DNA of 17,382 nucleotides from Dehalococcoidales bacterium. GTDB lineage: Bacteria > Chloroflexota > Dehalococcoidia > Dehalococcoidales > UBA2162. Location: positions 1 to 17,382 of the forward strand of contig JAENIS010000024.1 of assembly GCA_016844285.1 (NCBI GenBank). The letters run 5' to 3'. Of this stretch, positions 1-6,956 are shown piece after piece (the stretch's first letter is position 1; each line of letters begins with the position of its first letter). The notes beneath the pieces were generated by a model. That model did no database searches. It was not told the origin of the DNA and worked only from the letters and a program-made list of their open reading frames with translations. Both the position numbers and the translations under genes were made by a program.

Positions 1-3
1 TTT

Positions 4-28
4 CCCCCTCTCCTCTTAGGAGAGGGGG
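4..28. repeat. Perfect 11-bp hairpin repeat, copy 1
   Basis: A perfect 11-bp inverted repeat (CCCCCTCTCCT at 4-14, AGGAGAGGGGG at 18-28) flanks a CTT loop. A second copy with the same core and loop but different outer bases lies at 2726-2750. No T-tract follows on the plus strand, while on the minus strand the stem is followed by AAA, so it is not a convincing terminator. It is best called a dispersed small palindromic repeat. Confidence 0.7.
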
Positions 29-136
29 ATTAAGGGGGTGAGGTTGATAGGCTAACTCTAACCTTGTCCGGCGGTTCTTTCCCGTTGACTAAGCTCTCGG
101 CCACTGCTAATATTGAGGCGAAGGGGGAAACCAGTA

Positions 137-1453
137 ATGACCGAACTAATATCGAGACTTTCTTTATTTCCGCTAACGACGGAGGTTAGCCAATCAGGCC
201 ACCTGCTCATTGGTGGCTGTGATACGGTTGAGCTAGCGGCGCAATGGGGGACGCCGCTTTACCTCTTTGATGAGCTTCACCTGCGCCGTAAGTGTATTGA
301 AATCAAGACTGAGTTCGGCCAGCGTTATGCTGATACGGCGGTTATTTACGCCGGCAAAGCCTTTATAAATAAAGCCTGGGCAATCATTCTTAATGAAGAA
401 GGGCTGGGGCTGGATGTTGTCTCGGCGGGTGAGCTTGGCATCGCTCGCCTGGCCGGTTTTCCTTTAGACAAGGTTTATTTTCACGGTAATAATAAGTCGG
501 CAGAAGAAATCAGCCTGGCTTTGCAGTTGGGCGTTGGTCGCATCGTGGTAGATAATTTCCACGAGCTTAAGATGCTCGGTGAAATTGCCCGGGAGAAGGG
601 TAAAAGAGCCGATATTCTACTACGTATCACCCCGGGGGTAGACCCGCACACTCACCGCTACATTGTTACCGGCAGTGTTGATAGCAAGTTTGGCTTCCCT
701 CTGGCCACCGGCGAACAGGCGGTAGTGACAGCGATGTCCATGCCTGAAGTGAACCTGGTTGGTTTGCACTTCCATATCGGTTCCCAGATATTGGAGGTCG
801 AGCCTTACCAGCAGGCTATCGAGTTTATCCTTAGCTTTGCTGCCGAAATGAAACGGAAGCATGGCTTCTCGCTTAAGGAGCTGAATGTCGGCGGTGGCTT
901 TGGCAGTCAATATACGCTTGATGCTCCACCCCCACCCGTCTCGGTCTACGCTGAGGCGATAGCCTCAAGTATTACCGGTAACTGTCGGAAACTAAAACTC
1001 CCACTACCGAGGCTGATTATTGAACCGGGGAGGTCAATCGTCGGGCAGGCCGGAGTCGCCCTGTACAAGGTGGGCGTGGTGAAAGATATTCCCGGGGTCA
1101 GGTGCTATGTTTCCGTGGATGGCGGTATGGGTGATAATATCCGCCCGGCTCTCTATGGAGCCATTCAGGCCGCCGTGGTCGCTAATAAGATGACCGAGAA
1201 GGCAGCCGGTAAGTTCACCATTGCCGGCAAGTATTGCGAATCGGGTGACATTCTGGTCAGGGATGCCGAGCTACCCCCGGTCTCCAGTGGTGATATTTTA
1301 GCGGTCGCTGGTTGTGGTGCTTACTGTGTGCCGATGGCGAGCAACTATAATGCCTCATTTAAGCCGGCCATTGTTCTGGTCAGGGAAGGTAAAGCGCGCC
1401 TGATTCGGCGCCGGGAAACCCTGGAAGACCTGACCAGATGTGACCTGGTTTAG
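137..1453 (+). CDS. lysA: Diaminopimelate decarboxylase
   Basis: This PLP enzyme decarboxylates meso-diaminopimelate to L-lysine, the last step of lysine biosynthesis, in the cytoplasm. From the ATG at 137 it has 438 residues, normal for the family. Visible signatures of the alanine-racemase-fold barrel are the PLP lysine in YAGKAF (K74), HFHIGSQ (211-217), the glycine-rich phosphate site NVGGGFG (250-256) and EPGRS (296-300). The C-terminal domain contributes CESGD (367-371) with the catalytic cysteine and GAYC (394-397). A TTG at 113 could add eight residues, but the ATG at 137 has an AGGGGG-type ribosome site about nine bases upstream and is preferred. It is a housekeeping gene and appears unrelated to the catabolic genes downstream. 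All key residues are present. Confidence 0.95.
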   Translation: MTELISRLSLFPLTTEVSQSGHLLIGGCDTVELAAQWGTPLYLFDELHLRRKCIEIKTEFGQRYADTAVIYAGKAFINKAWAIILNEEGLGLDVVSAGELGIARLAGFPLDKVYFHGNNKSAEEISLALQLGVGRIVVDNFHELKMLGEIAREKGKRADILLRITPGVDPHTHRYIVTGSVDSKFGFPLATGEQAVVTAMSMPEVNLVGLHFHIGSQILEVEPYQQAIEFILSFAAEMKRKHGFSLKELNVGGGFGSQYTLDAPPPPVSVYAEAIASSITGNCRKLKLPLPRLIIEPGRSIVGQAGVALYKVGVVKDIPGVRCYVSVDGGMGDNIRPALYGAIQAAVVANKMTEKAAGKFTIAGKYCESGDILVRDAELPPVSSGDILAVAGCGAYCVPMASNYNASFKPAIVLVREGKARLIRRRETLEDLTRCDLV

Positions 1454-1525
1454 AGAGTATGGTTCGCCTGCAGCTACACCCCCTCTTCCGGTTCCATTCG
1501 GTTTTGGTTGCTATCGTGAAATAGT

Positions 1526-1627
1526 TGTCATTGCGAGGGGTCGTTAGACCCCGTGGCAATCTGGGAGGCGAAACCCCCCACCCGGATTGCTTCGCCTCCG
1601 CCTTCGGCGGATGGTCTCGCAATGACA
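1526..1627. repeat. MITE/REP-like palindromic element with 12-bp terminal inverted repeats
   Basis: TGTCATTGCGAG (1526-1537) is mirrored exactly by CTCGCAATGACA (1616-1627). The interior contains further complementary pieces, such as CAATCTGGG near 1557 against CCCGGATTG near 1581, and a CCGCCTTCGGCGG hairpin near 1598-1610, so the unit can fold almost completely. Elements with ATTGCGAGG ends and GGCAATC/GATTGC interiors are widespread non-coding repeats in many bacterial genomes. It fills most of the gap between lysA and the crotonase gene. Open frames running through it are not credible genes. Confidence 0.8.
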
Positions 1628-1668
1628 GAACAACCAGATGCAAACAGAACCACCTCTTCCCGAGAGAA

Positions 1669-1698
1669 TTGACAGGTAGTAAAGATTGTGAATATGAT
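1669..1698 (+). promoter_or_regulatory. Sigma-70-type promoter of the crotonase gene
   Basis: A consensus -35 TTGACA (1669-1674) is followed after 18 bp by TATGAT (1693-1698), one mismatch from consensus. Initiation near 1705 would give a leader of about 28 nt containing the AAAGGAGGG ribosome site at 1718-1726. The promoter sits just after the palindromic element, so the gene is probably transcribed independently of lysA. Confidence 0.65.
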
Positions 1699-1732
1699 AT
1701 GGCTAAACCAGTCGCCAAAGGAGGGTTAGAAC

Positions 1733-2587
1733 ATGGCTTTTCAAACGATCATTTACGAAAAGATTGAGGGAAATATTGCCAGGATTACAATGAACCGTCC
1801 TGAGTACCGGAATGCGCAAAACAATAAGATGACCGCAGAGTTGCTGGAGGCCTTTGATATGGCGGAGAAGGATGATGAGGTAAAGGTGATTATCCTTGCC
1901 GGCAAAGGCCCATCATTCTCTGCTGGTCACGACCTGGGTACCCCGGAAGGGCGAGAGGAAATCAAAAATACGGTTGTGCCCCAGGGTGCGGCTGGAGGTA
2001 GTGCCTTCAGGATGAAGCATGAGGAAGATGTCTATCTGAATCCTTGCCTGAAGTGGCGCGATTTACCGAAGCCGACCATCGCCCAGGTTCAGGGCTACTG
2101 TATTATCGGCGGCTTAATGCTGGCAACCGCCATGGACATTATCATCGCTGCCGAAGACGCCAAGTTTGCCGACCCTTCCGTCAGGATGGCCTGCCAGGCG
2201 GCCGAGTACTTTCCCCTGACCTGGGATATCGGCGGGAGAATGACGAAGGAGTTTCTCTTCACCGGTAATTTCATGGACGCAGAGACAGCGTTTAGACGCG
2301 GTCTGGTGAACAGGGTTGTCCCTAATGACCGGCTTGAGGAAGAGACGCTAGGGCTGGCCCGGAGCATCGCCAAGCAGAATCCTTTCCTGCTGAAGCTGGC
2401 CAAGAAGATGGTCAATGACCAGCTTGACATGATGGGACAGCGACAGGGCATGCAGATGGGCTTCTATCTCCACCAATTTGCCCATGGTCAATGGGCACAA
2501 GTAGGGCCACTGGTTGCCCGCGAAGAAGGTAAAAGTGTCCGGGATTTCCTCAAAGCCAGGGATGAGAAATTCGAGAAGAAAGAGTAG
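1733..2587 (+). CDS. Crotonase-fold (enoyl-CoA hydratase/isomerase family) protein lacking both hydratase glutamates
   Basis: The protein has 284 residues, typical for the crotonase superfamily of CoA-thioester enzymes. ATG 1733 has an ideal AAAGGAGGG site. Oxyanion-hole elements are visible: FSAGHDL (62-68), whose His replaces the more usual Ala/Arg, and the glycine pair at 126-127 in GYCIIGG. Aligning GYCIIGGLML (121-130) with the hydratase motif GYALGGGCEL places Met129 at the catalytic Glu144 position of rat enoyl-CoA hydratase. DPSVR (147-151) places Ser149 at the Glu164 position. It is therefore probably not a classical hydratase; CoA hydrolase, isomerase, ring-cleaving or decarboxylase chemistry are alternatives. 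The C-terminal part (YLHQFAHGQ region) carries the usual trimerisation helices. It is a single-gene unit with its own promoter and downstream hairpins. Confidence 0.9.
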   Translation: MAFQTIIYEKIEGNIARITMNRPEYRNAQNNKMTAELLEAFDMAEKDDEVKVIILAGKGPSFSAGHDLGTPEGREEIKNTVVPQGAAGGSAFRMKHEEDVYLNPCLKWRDLPKPTIAQVQGYCIIGGLMLATAMDIIIAAEDAKFADPSVRMACQAAEYFPLTWDIGGRMTKEFLFTGNFMDAETAFRRGLVNRVVPNDRLEEETLGLARSIAKQNPFLLKLAKKMVNDQLDMMGQRQGMQMGFYLHQFAHGQWAQVGPLVAREEGKSVRDFLKARDEKFEKKE

Positions 2588-2629
2588 CAGCATCCCTCCA
2601 GGATTGGTGGGAAGGGGGAGTTAAGTAAC

Positions 2630-2654
2630 AGAGAGGGGGCATAGCCCCCTCTCT
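2630..2654 (+). terminator. Strong GC-rich hairpin after the crotonase gene
   Basis: A perfect 10-bp stem (AGAGAGGGGG at 2630-2639 with CCCCCTCTCT at 2645-2654) is closed by a further C-G pair and a 3-nt loop, 43 bp after the crotonase stop. The following TAAATCTCTT is only weakly T-rich, so termination may be inefficient or shared with the hairpin at 2701. Confidence 0.5.
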
Positions 2655-2700
2655 TAAATCTCTTCCCCGTAACGAGAGGTAAACTGCGGGGCGTCTAAGA

Positions 2701-2720
2701 GGGGCTTCGCCCCCCTTTTT
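2701..2720 (+). terminator. Rho-independent terminator-like hairpin with T5 tract
   Basis: GGGGC-TTC-GCCCC (2701-2713) is followed by CC and five T residues (2716-2720). It is the most convincing intrinsic terminator for the plus-strand crotonase transcript and lies about 115 bp past its stop codon. Confidence 0.6.
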
Positions 2721-2725
2721 CCATT

Positions 2726-2750
2726 GTCCCTCTCCTCTTAGGAGAGGGAC
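2726..2750. repeat. Perfect 11-bp hairpin repeat, copy 2
   Basis: GTCCCTCTCCT (2726-2736) pairs perfectly with AGGAGAGGGAC (2740-2750) across the same CTT loop seen at 4-28. Relative to copy 1 the two outermost pairs differ (G-C and T-A instead of C-G and C-G) on both arms, so the stem has been preserved by compensating changes. Confidence 0.7.
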
Positions 2751-3074
2751 TAAACATGATGGGAAGCTAAATGTAATGATCGGCGCAGAGATATGTCAAC
2801 ATAAGTTGGTTCGCCATACGGTGATTGTAGCATGAGTTCGTATTGTTTGCCGTACCGACCGCTACAACGATACCAATGAAAGTTTGGACTCACTTAGCTC
2901 TTCGTGTTACTGATTGCACTTTCAGATGTTTAATGACTTTTGAGCACGTCTTCAATCTCCGTCTCAGCGAACTCGGGCTCGCAAATTGACCCAGCACACC
3001 TTCATTTGTAGTGCTGTGAATCTGAGACGCTCTTTAGAGGCACGGTGGAACACTGGATAATAGTCTTGATTTCA
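2751..3074 (-). other. Intergenic stretch with a possible short coding remnant
   Basis: About 320 bp lie between the plus-strand crotonase unit and the 3' end of the minus-strand cupin. No intact gene is visible. On the minus strand, around 2930-3030, two frames hold short acidic, protein-like stretches (one ending EIEDVLKSH before a stop) that could be joined by a single frameshift, but this is too short to identify. Otherwise nothing is recognised. Confidence 0.3.
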
Positions 3075-3521
3075 TCACCAACCTGTCGATTTTCCTCCTT
3101 CCGTCGCGATAATGACCCATAGCATCACGCATACTTCCTTTCCCCGATTGACCCAATTGTGATTAGTCCCTCTCTGGATCACCACATCGCCGGTTTTTAA
3201 GTGTACTTCTTCTTTGTCCAGTTGCATCCACATTTCTCCGGAAACGACAATCGAATAATCAATTGAATCAGTCCGATGCCATCGTGCCACAACCCCAGGG
3301 TCATAACGGCCTAATCGGAAAACCGTCCCGCCTGCTATGTTTGTACCGATTTCCCATGAGCTTGGGTCTTCCTCCGTCATCTCAGGAGGTAGATGCTTGG
3401 TAGCCCACATATCAAAAGCGGAAAACCCCGGTCTTTTTGAACTGCCCTGCATCTCACTGTCCCATTTGACAAAACTCTTACCCTCACTATCATTGGCTGT
3501 AACCACTCTCCGCATGTTCAT
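3075..3521 (-). CDS. Cupin-domain protein
   Basis: A 148-residue single-domain cupin. The barrel spans roughly residues 65-140: WHRTDSIDY (81-89), a turn with VSGE (93-96) and GDVVIQRGTNHNW (111-123). His82 and His121 are present, but the second histidine of the HxH motif is Thr84 and the usual Glu is replaced by Asp88. This HRTxSxDY version is a recurring cupin subfamily, so it is not obviously inactive. The start at ATG 3521 has GGAGG about ten bases upstream; ATG 3515 is an alternative. The ATG overlaps the stop of a putative 56-codon frame (ATGA), and the TPP enzyme ends 177 bp upstream, so this is probably the last gene of that transcript. Its role may be metal binding or product processing for the lyase; the substrate is unknown. 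Confidence 0.85.
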   Translation of the reverse strand: MNMRRVVTANDSEGKSFVKWDSEMQGSSKRPGFSAFDMWATKHLPPEMTEEDPSSWEIGTNIAGGTVFRLGRYDPGVVARWHRTDSIDYSIVVSGEMWMQLDKEEVHLKTGDVVIQRGTNHNWVNRGKEVCVMLWVIIATEGGKSTGW

Positions 3522-3688
3522 GGCTCAACTGCCTCCCATTTCGCTAAACTTTGGTATTCTCCAGACCAGCAATCCGCCACCAGTCTCCCTGGAGGCGCGA
3601 CGACGATGAAAGATAACAAGGCACCGAGTTCAGCGATTGCATTCGCCCAACTACTGCCCACCAAAACAAGGGAACCGTGCCCCACCAT
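3518..3688 (-). CDS. Possible small translationally coupled protein (56 codons)
   Basis: An open frame from ATG 3688 starts ten bases after the stop of the TPP enzyme and ends by overlapping the cupin start codon (ATGA at 3521-3518). A GAGGTG near 3700-3705 could serve as ribosome site. The N-terminal half is rather hydrophobic (SLVLVGSSWANAIAEL, then ALLSFIVV), followed by a short polar tail; it is not a clean membrane helix. I recognise no family. The tight spacing at both ends supports translation, but a frame of this length could also be a chance opening in a leader that only carries the cupin ribosome site. Confidence 0.3.
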   Translation of the reverse strand: MVGHGSLVLVGSSWANAIAELGALLSFIVVAPPGRLVADCWSGEYQSLAKWEAVEP

Positions 3689-3698
3689 CTTGCGGGTT

Positions 3699-5405
3699 CT
3701 ACACCTCGCGTCGCTCGAATGGCTCGTAGAAGATGACTGGTGCGTAGGTCTCTTTGTCAACAGCAATATCTACAATCGCCGGCCGTCCGGAATCAAAGGC
3801 TCTTTTCAGGGCTGCCTCCACATCCTTGGCCTCCATTACTTTCTCACCATGAGCGCCAAATGCCCGGCTTACTGCTCCATAGTCTATATCTAAATAATCT
3901 GTTACCTGAGGCGCAGGCCGTTTATAGCCTAATTTGAACATATGGTGAGTAAAAGCCAGTGTGCTATTGTTTAAAATCAAGACCACCACCGGCAGGTTAC
4001 ACCTGACTGCCGTCTCTATGTCTGACACATGGTAGCCTATGCCGCCATCTCCTGACAGGCAGATTACCCGTCCCCGGTTCTTCACGGCACACTGTACTCC
4101 CAGAGATTCAGGGAAGCCACAGCCTAAAGAACCCGGGGTCCGAATGTATTTTCTTCCCGGAGATTTGACATCAATCAGAGCATTGCCAAAAGCCCCCATG
4201 TAACCCGTGTCGACCACTACTACATCGTCAGGGGATATCAACCTGTTCAAAGTAGCGATGACGAAGTACGGGTTGATTGACCCGGGCTTGCCACCATCCT
4301 TAGCCTTTTCCTGGAAGGCTGCTTTCCAGGATTTTACCATCGCTTGGACTTCTTTCACCCAATCTGCCCAAGGATGTACTTTCTTGAGAAGCCCCTCGGT
4401 CTCAGCAGCATCCATTATCGACTTAAGGGTCAGCTTGGCATCCCCTAGTACTGAAACCTCTTCCCGGTAGGTATTGCCGAGCACCCCGGGGTCTAAATCG
4501 ATATGCACTATCTTCGCTGACGGAGCCAAAGCCTGTCGCGACTTCGTGGTATGGTCACCCAGGTTTGAGCCGACGACAATACAAACATCGCTCCTGGCGA
4601 TGACATCATTAGCTACTTTCCGTGAGTAGTTACCAATCCCGCCCACCAGCAAAGGATGGTCAGTCGGCATGCAAGCTTTGCCCGCTGATGACGTAACTAC
4701 GGGAATAGACAGTGCCTCAGCAAGCTGAATCAACTCATCCCATGCCTCCGATGCGATAACCCCTCCTCCCGCCAAAATGAGCGGTCTCTTCGCTTGCCTT
4801 ATCACCGCTATGACCCTGTCGATAGCGCAAGCCTCCGGACCAACCCTTTGGGCAGGAAACTTTTTGAAGTCAGACTCAGCGTACAACTCAACGCCCTCAA
4901 GGGTTTGTGACGCTGACCGGCTTAGTTCCTGCGGAATATCGATATGGACAGGACCAGGTACACCGCCCACTGCCATCCGAATCGCTTGCCTCATCATGTC
5001 AGGTAGTCTCTGTATATTGGGTACAAGAGCATTCCACTTGGTCAAAGGTTCAAATAAAGCCCTCTGCTCATCTATAGACTGATAAGCATTCCTGTACAGG
5101 CTGGCCGAGCTGAGGGAGGTGGTTATACATACCACCGGGCTTTGTGCCCAGAAAGCGTCGGCCACTCCGGATACGGCCAAGGCCGCGCCAGGACCCCACT
5201 GTGCGTAGGCGAAAGATGGCTTTCCAGTTGCTCGTGCATACGCATCAGCCATGGCTACGGCTGACCGCTCGCTATGGGTCAGGACATACTTTATTCCTGC
5301 ATCAAGTATACCGAGCAAGAAGGGATGGTCTCCACCACTGAAGCCAAATAAATATTCGGCGTCATATAATTTTAGTGTTTGCCCTACTATTTCACCTGCG
5401 TTCAC
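3699..5405 (-). CDS. Thiamine-diphosphate-dependent lyase/decarboxylase (acetolactate synthase/oxalyl-CoA decarboxylase-like)
   Basis: At 568 residues this has the three-domain architecture of ThDP enzymes: N-terminal PYR domain (about 1-165), central domain (190-345, with LILAGGG at 209-215 and a VVGSNLGD loop) and C-terminal PP domain (375-545). The cofactor-activating glutamate is Glu46 in THSERSAVAMADAYAR. The Mg/ThDP motif runs from GDG (452-454) to NN (479-480). Residues fit acetolactate synthase, oxalyl-CoA decarboxylase, 2-hydroxyacyl-CoA lyase, sulfoacetaldehyde acetyltransferase or benzoylformate decarboxylase groups, which cannot be separated by eye. No regulatory subunit gene is nearby, so biosynthetic acetolactate synthase is unlikely. 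The start is GTG 5405 with GGGAGGGA about eight bases upstream. Cupins lie on both sides, suggesting one catabolic unit. Confidence 0.85.
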   Translation of the reverse strand: MNAGEIVGQTLKLYDAEYLFGFSGGDHPFLLGILDAGIKYVLTHSERSAVAMADAYARATGKPSFAYAQWGPGAALAVSGVADAFWAQSPVVCITTSLSSASLYRNAYQSIDEQRALFEPLTKWNALVPNIQRLPDMMRQAIRMAVGGVPGPVHIDIPQELSRSASQTLEGVELYAESDFKKFPAQRVGPEACAIDRVIAVIRQAKRPLILAGGGVIASEAWDELIQLAEALSIPVVTSSAGKACMPTDHPLLVGGIGNYSRKVANDVIARSDVCIVVGSNLGDHTTKSRQALAPSAKIVHIDLDPGVLGNTYREEVSVLGDAKLTLKSIMDAAETEGLLKKVHPWADWVKEVQAMVKSWKAAFQEKAKDGGKPGSINPYFVIATLNRLISPDDVVVVDTGYMGAFGNALIDVKSPGRKYIRTPGSLGCGFPESLGVQCAVKNRGRVICLSGDGGIGYHVSDIETAVRCNLPVVVLILNNSTLAFTHHMFKLGYKRPAPQVTDYLDIDYGAVSRAFGAHGEKVMEAKDVEAALKRAFDSGRPAIVDIAVDKETYAPVIFYEPFERREV

Positions 5406-5758
5406 TTATGCTCCCTCCCTTCTAGGATTGTCTTCTCTGCTTTACGCTACGAACTAATCTTCAATCATGGCCACCGCCCGAACCAATCCGGTGCTGGCAG
5501 TAGCTATTTTGACGGTAAAAACCGTTACTCTTCGGTCTATCCCTGGTGATATATACGGCTTGGATTATAGTTTTGCCATAAGCTGTTTGTCAATGCGTAC
5601 AATAGACACGGTTCACGGCGTGATTCTGCTTCAAGAGCTTGAGAAGCACCAGGCTATCCTTCAAATTACAATTCCGACTATTGTGACGGAATCTATTTCC
5701 GACAAAAGGACGAATGACACGATGCTCTTTCCGGTTGCACTAACAGGTAAATGACTTC
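5406..5758. other. Gap with one unassigned plus-strand open frame
   Basis: About 350 bp separate the TPP enzyme start from the cupin end. A 95-codon plus-strand frame (5467-5754) is rich in Val, Ile and Thr, but has no ribosome site, no recognisable family and runs against all neighbours; a TAA sits just upstream. I see no convincing minus-strand remnant. The region presumably contains the TPP-gene promoter, but I could not pick a clear -35/-10 pair. Confidence 0.3.
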
Positions 5759-6121
5759 TCATTCCTCAAGCTGGGTAGTCTCACTGTCCTGCGCCTGTAT
5801 CTGGATGTAGGTAAATATGGAGTCTTTAGTGGCACCGTGCCAGTGCTTTTCTTCCGCAGGTATTAGAATGATGTCATCAGCGCTAACGGCTATTTGCTCT
5901 CTGTCCGTAGCGACAATGCCTCTACCCCCAGTTACAATGAGTATCTGGTCACTGGAATGGATGTGGAACTTCGCCCTTGAGTTGGGCGTCCAGTGGCGAA
6001 GACACGACCAGAAGTTTTTACTCATGCCTTTATTTATTAGCGGTTGCATAGATGACTCACCGATGAACAATCTTTGATGCTGTACCTCAGCTTCTATCTC
6101 AGATGGTCTCAATAGCTTCAA
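5759..6121 (-). CDS. Small cupin-2 family metal-binding protein
   Basis: A 120-residue cupin with a complete second-type metal site: HIH (His53, His55), Gln59 in place of the usual Glu, GGRG turn, and IPAEEKHWHG with His93/His95. The barrel covers residues 40-112, and the N-terminal 38 residues may form a dimer arm. The start is TTG at 6121, supported by GGAGGT six bases upstream; no ATG lies at a suitable position. Together with the cupin at 3075 it brackets the ThDP enzyme. Such cupins serve as small dioxygenases, isomerases or ligand sensors; in a presumably anaerobic host a non-oxygenase role is more likely, but this is inference. Confidence 0.85.
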   Translation of the reverse strand: MKLLRPSEIEAEVQHQRLFIGESSMQPLINKGMSKNFWSCLRHWTPNSRAKFHIHSSDQILIVTGGRGIVATDREQIAVSADDIILIPAEEKHWHGATKDSIFTYIQIQAQDSETTQLEE

Positions 6122-6447
6122 CTCTAACCTCCGTATCAGCGTCTTCTATAGAAAACAGCGAGTGATATTTCATGACATACGGGTTAGGTAGTAAACGGAA
6201 TAACGGGTCAGCCTAGGCATGTCTCATTACCCAAGAGATTACAGAGCTCTTTTAGCATATTGGGTCAAGGACTGGGCGTGGCCAGGATTGTAAATTCCGT
6301 CTGCTTTTTCTATAGGGTGAAAACAACCAATGCACGAACACTGGTATCAGTATTCAACTGTAAGGATAGCTATCTGGCTTACATATCTAATTACCGCGGT
6401 TGGCCAGTGTCACTTATTTCTTTAGGAGGTTGATATTGAGCCTCAGA
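6122..6447. other. Intergenic region without recognisable genes
   Basis: About 325 bp lie between the cupin start and the NIPSNAP stop. No credible gene, tRNA or terminator is visible. A plus-strand AGGAGGTTGAT at about 6425-6435 looks like a ribosome site, but the only frame behind it stops within nine codons, so I do not call a gene. The promoter of the cupin gene must lie here if it is transcribed separately. Confidence 0.35.
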
Positions 6448-6771
6448 TTACTGCATGGCTGAATAGGCGGTTGGCCGCATGATAGTGTTGGTAACTTTCA
6501 GGACTATCGGGCCATTTTTGCTTGTTTCTGCTGCCACCTTAAGCCATTCGGGATCACTTTGGAAAGCATCCCACTTCTTCTGGCGTTCTTCGAGGCTTTC
6601 CCATGCCAGTATGTAAGTCAGCGTGTTGCCTGGACCTATTACGTTTTCCCAGAAACCTATGGGGCGAATACCTAGCCTCTTCCAGATCTTGGTGGTATGA
6701 TTGGCAAATCGGTCATTGATGTCCTTCATCCTCAGTGGAGGAATATCATAGACCCTCAGTTCATATAACAT
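6448..6771 (-). CDS. NIPSNAP family protein
   Basis: A 107-residue protein beginning MLYELRVYDIPP, the characteristic first strand of NIPSNAP dimeric alpha-beta-barrel proteins. It continues with GFWENVIGPGNTLTYILAWES and the WDAFQSDPEW helix typical of the domain. Its length equals a single NIPSNAP unit. Family members are small cytoplasmic proteins of mostly unknown biochemical role, often next to catabolic enzymes for aromatic or CoA-linked substrates. ATG 6771 has AAGGAGGT seven bases upstream and a good promoter at 6803-6831, so it likely starts its own transcript. The next intact genes downstream are the cupin and the ThDP enzyme. Confidence 0.9.
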   Translation of the reverse strand: MLYELRVYDIPPLRMKDINDRFANHTTKIWKRLGIRPIGFWENVIGPGNTLTYILAWESLEERQKKWDAFQSDPEWLKVAAETSKNGPIVLKVTNTIMRPTAYSAMQ

Positions 6772-6802
6772 TTCCGAACCTCCTTGCTAATAACGATGTC
6801 TG

Positions 6803-6831
6803 ACTATAACATGAGTATTGTGGTATTTCAA
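6803..6831 (-). promoter_or_regulatory. Promoter of the NIPSNAP gene
   Basis: Reading the minus strand, TTGAAA (6831-6826) is followed after 17 bp by TATAGT (6808-6803), which is preceded by TGT, giving an extended -10. Initiation near 6796 would leave a leader of about 25 nt carrying the AAGGAGGT site. Confidence 0.65.
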
Positions 6832-6857
6832 GTATATTATCGGGAATAAATTCATCT

Positions 6858-6881
6858 GCACGAACATCGGGATGTTTGTGC
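6858..6881. repeat. 10-bp hairpin between the Fe-S gene and the NIPSNAP promoter
   Basis: GCACGAACAT (6858-6867) and ATGTTTGTGC (6872-6881) form a 10-bp stem with one wobble pair and a CGGG loop. On the minus strand it follows the Fe-S gene stop by about 75 bp and may terminate that transcript, although the following sequence is only moderately T-rich. It could also be an operator for the adjacent promoter. Confidence 0.4.
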
Positions 6882-6956
6882 GTTGATAACAAATCATTGA
6901 CCCTCCGGGTATTGTGTGAAAAGACATAACGCATGTACTATGCGGACTGAGTGTCT

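Noticed and set aside
620..910. Minus-strand open frame inside lysA
   Set aside because: Fully antisense to a gene with all expected motifs; no ribosome site.
1380..1767. Overlapping open frames on both strands between lysA and the crotonase gene
   Set aside because: They run through the palindromic repeat, and their translations are low-complexity by-products of it.
2095..2593. Minus-strand frames inside the crotonase gene
   Set aside because: Antisense shadows of a well-supported gene.
4207..5082. Plus-strand frames opposite the ThDP enzyme
   Set aside because: Antisense shadows; no motifs or ribosome sites.
6421..6475. Plus-strand AGGAGGTTGAT that looks like a strong ribosome site
   Set aside because: The following TTG frame stops within nine codons, and no other start gives a gene.
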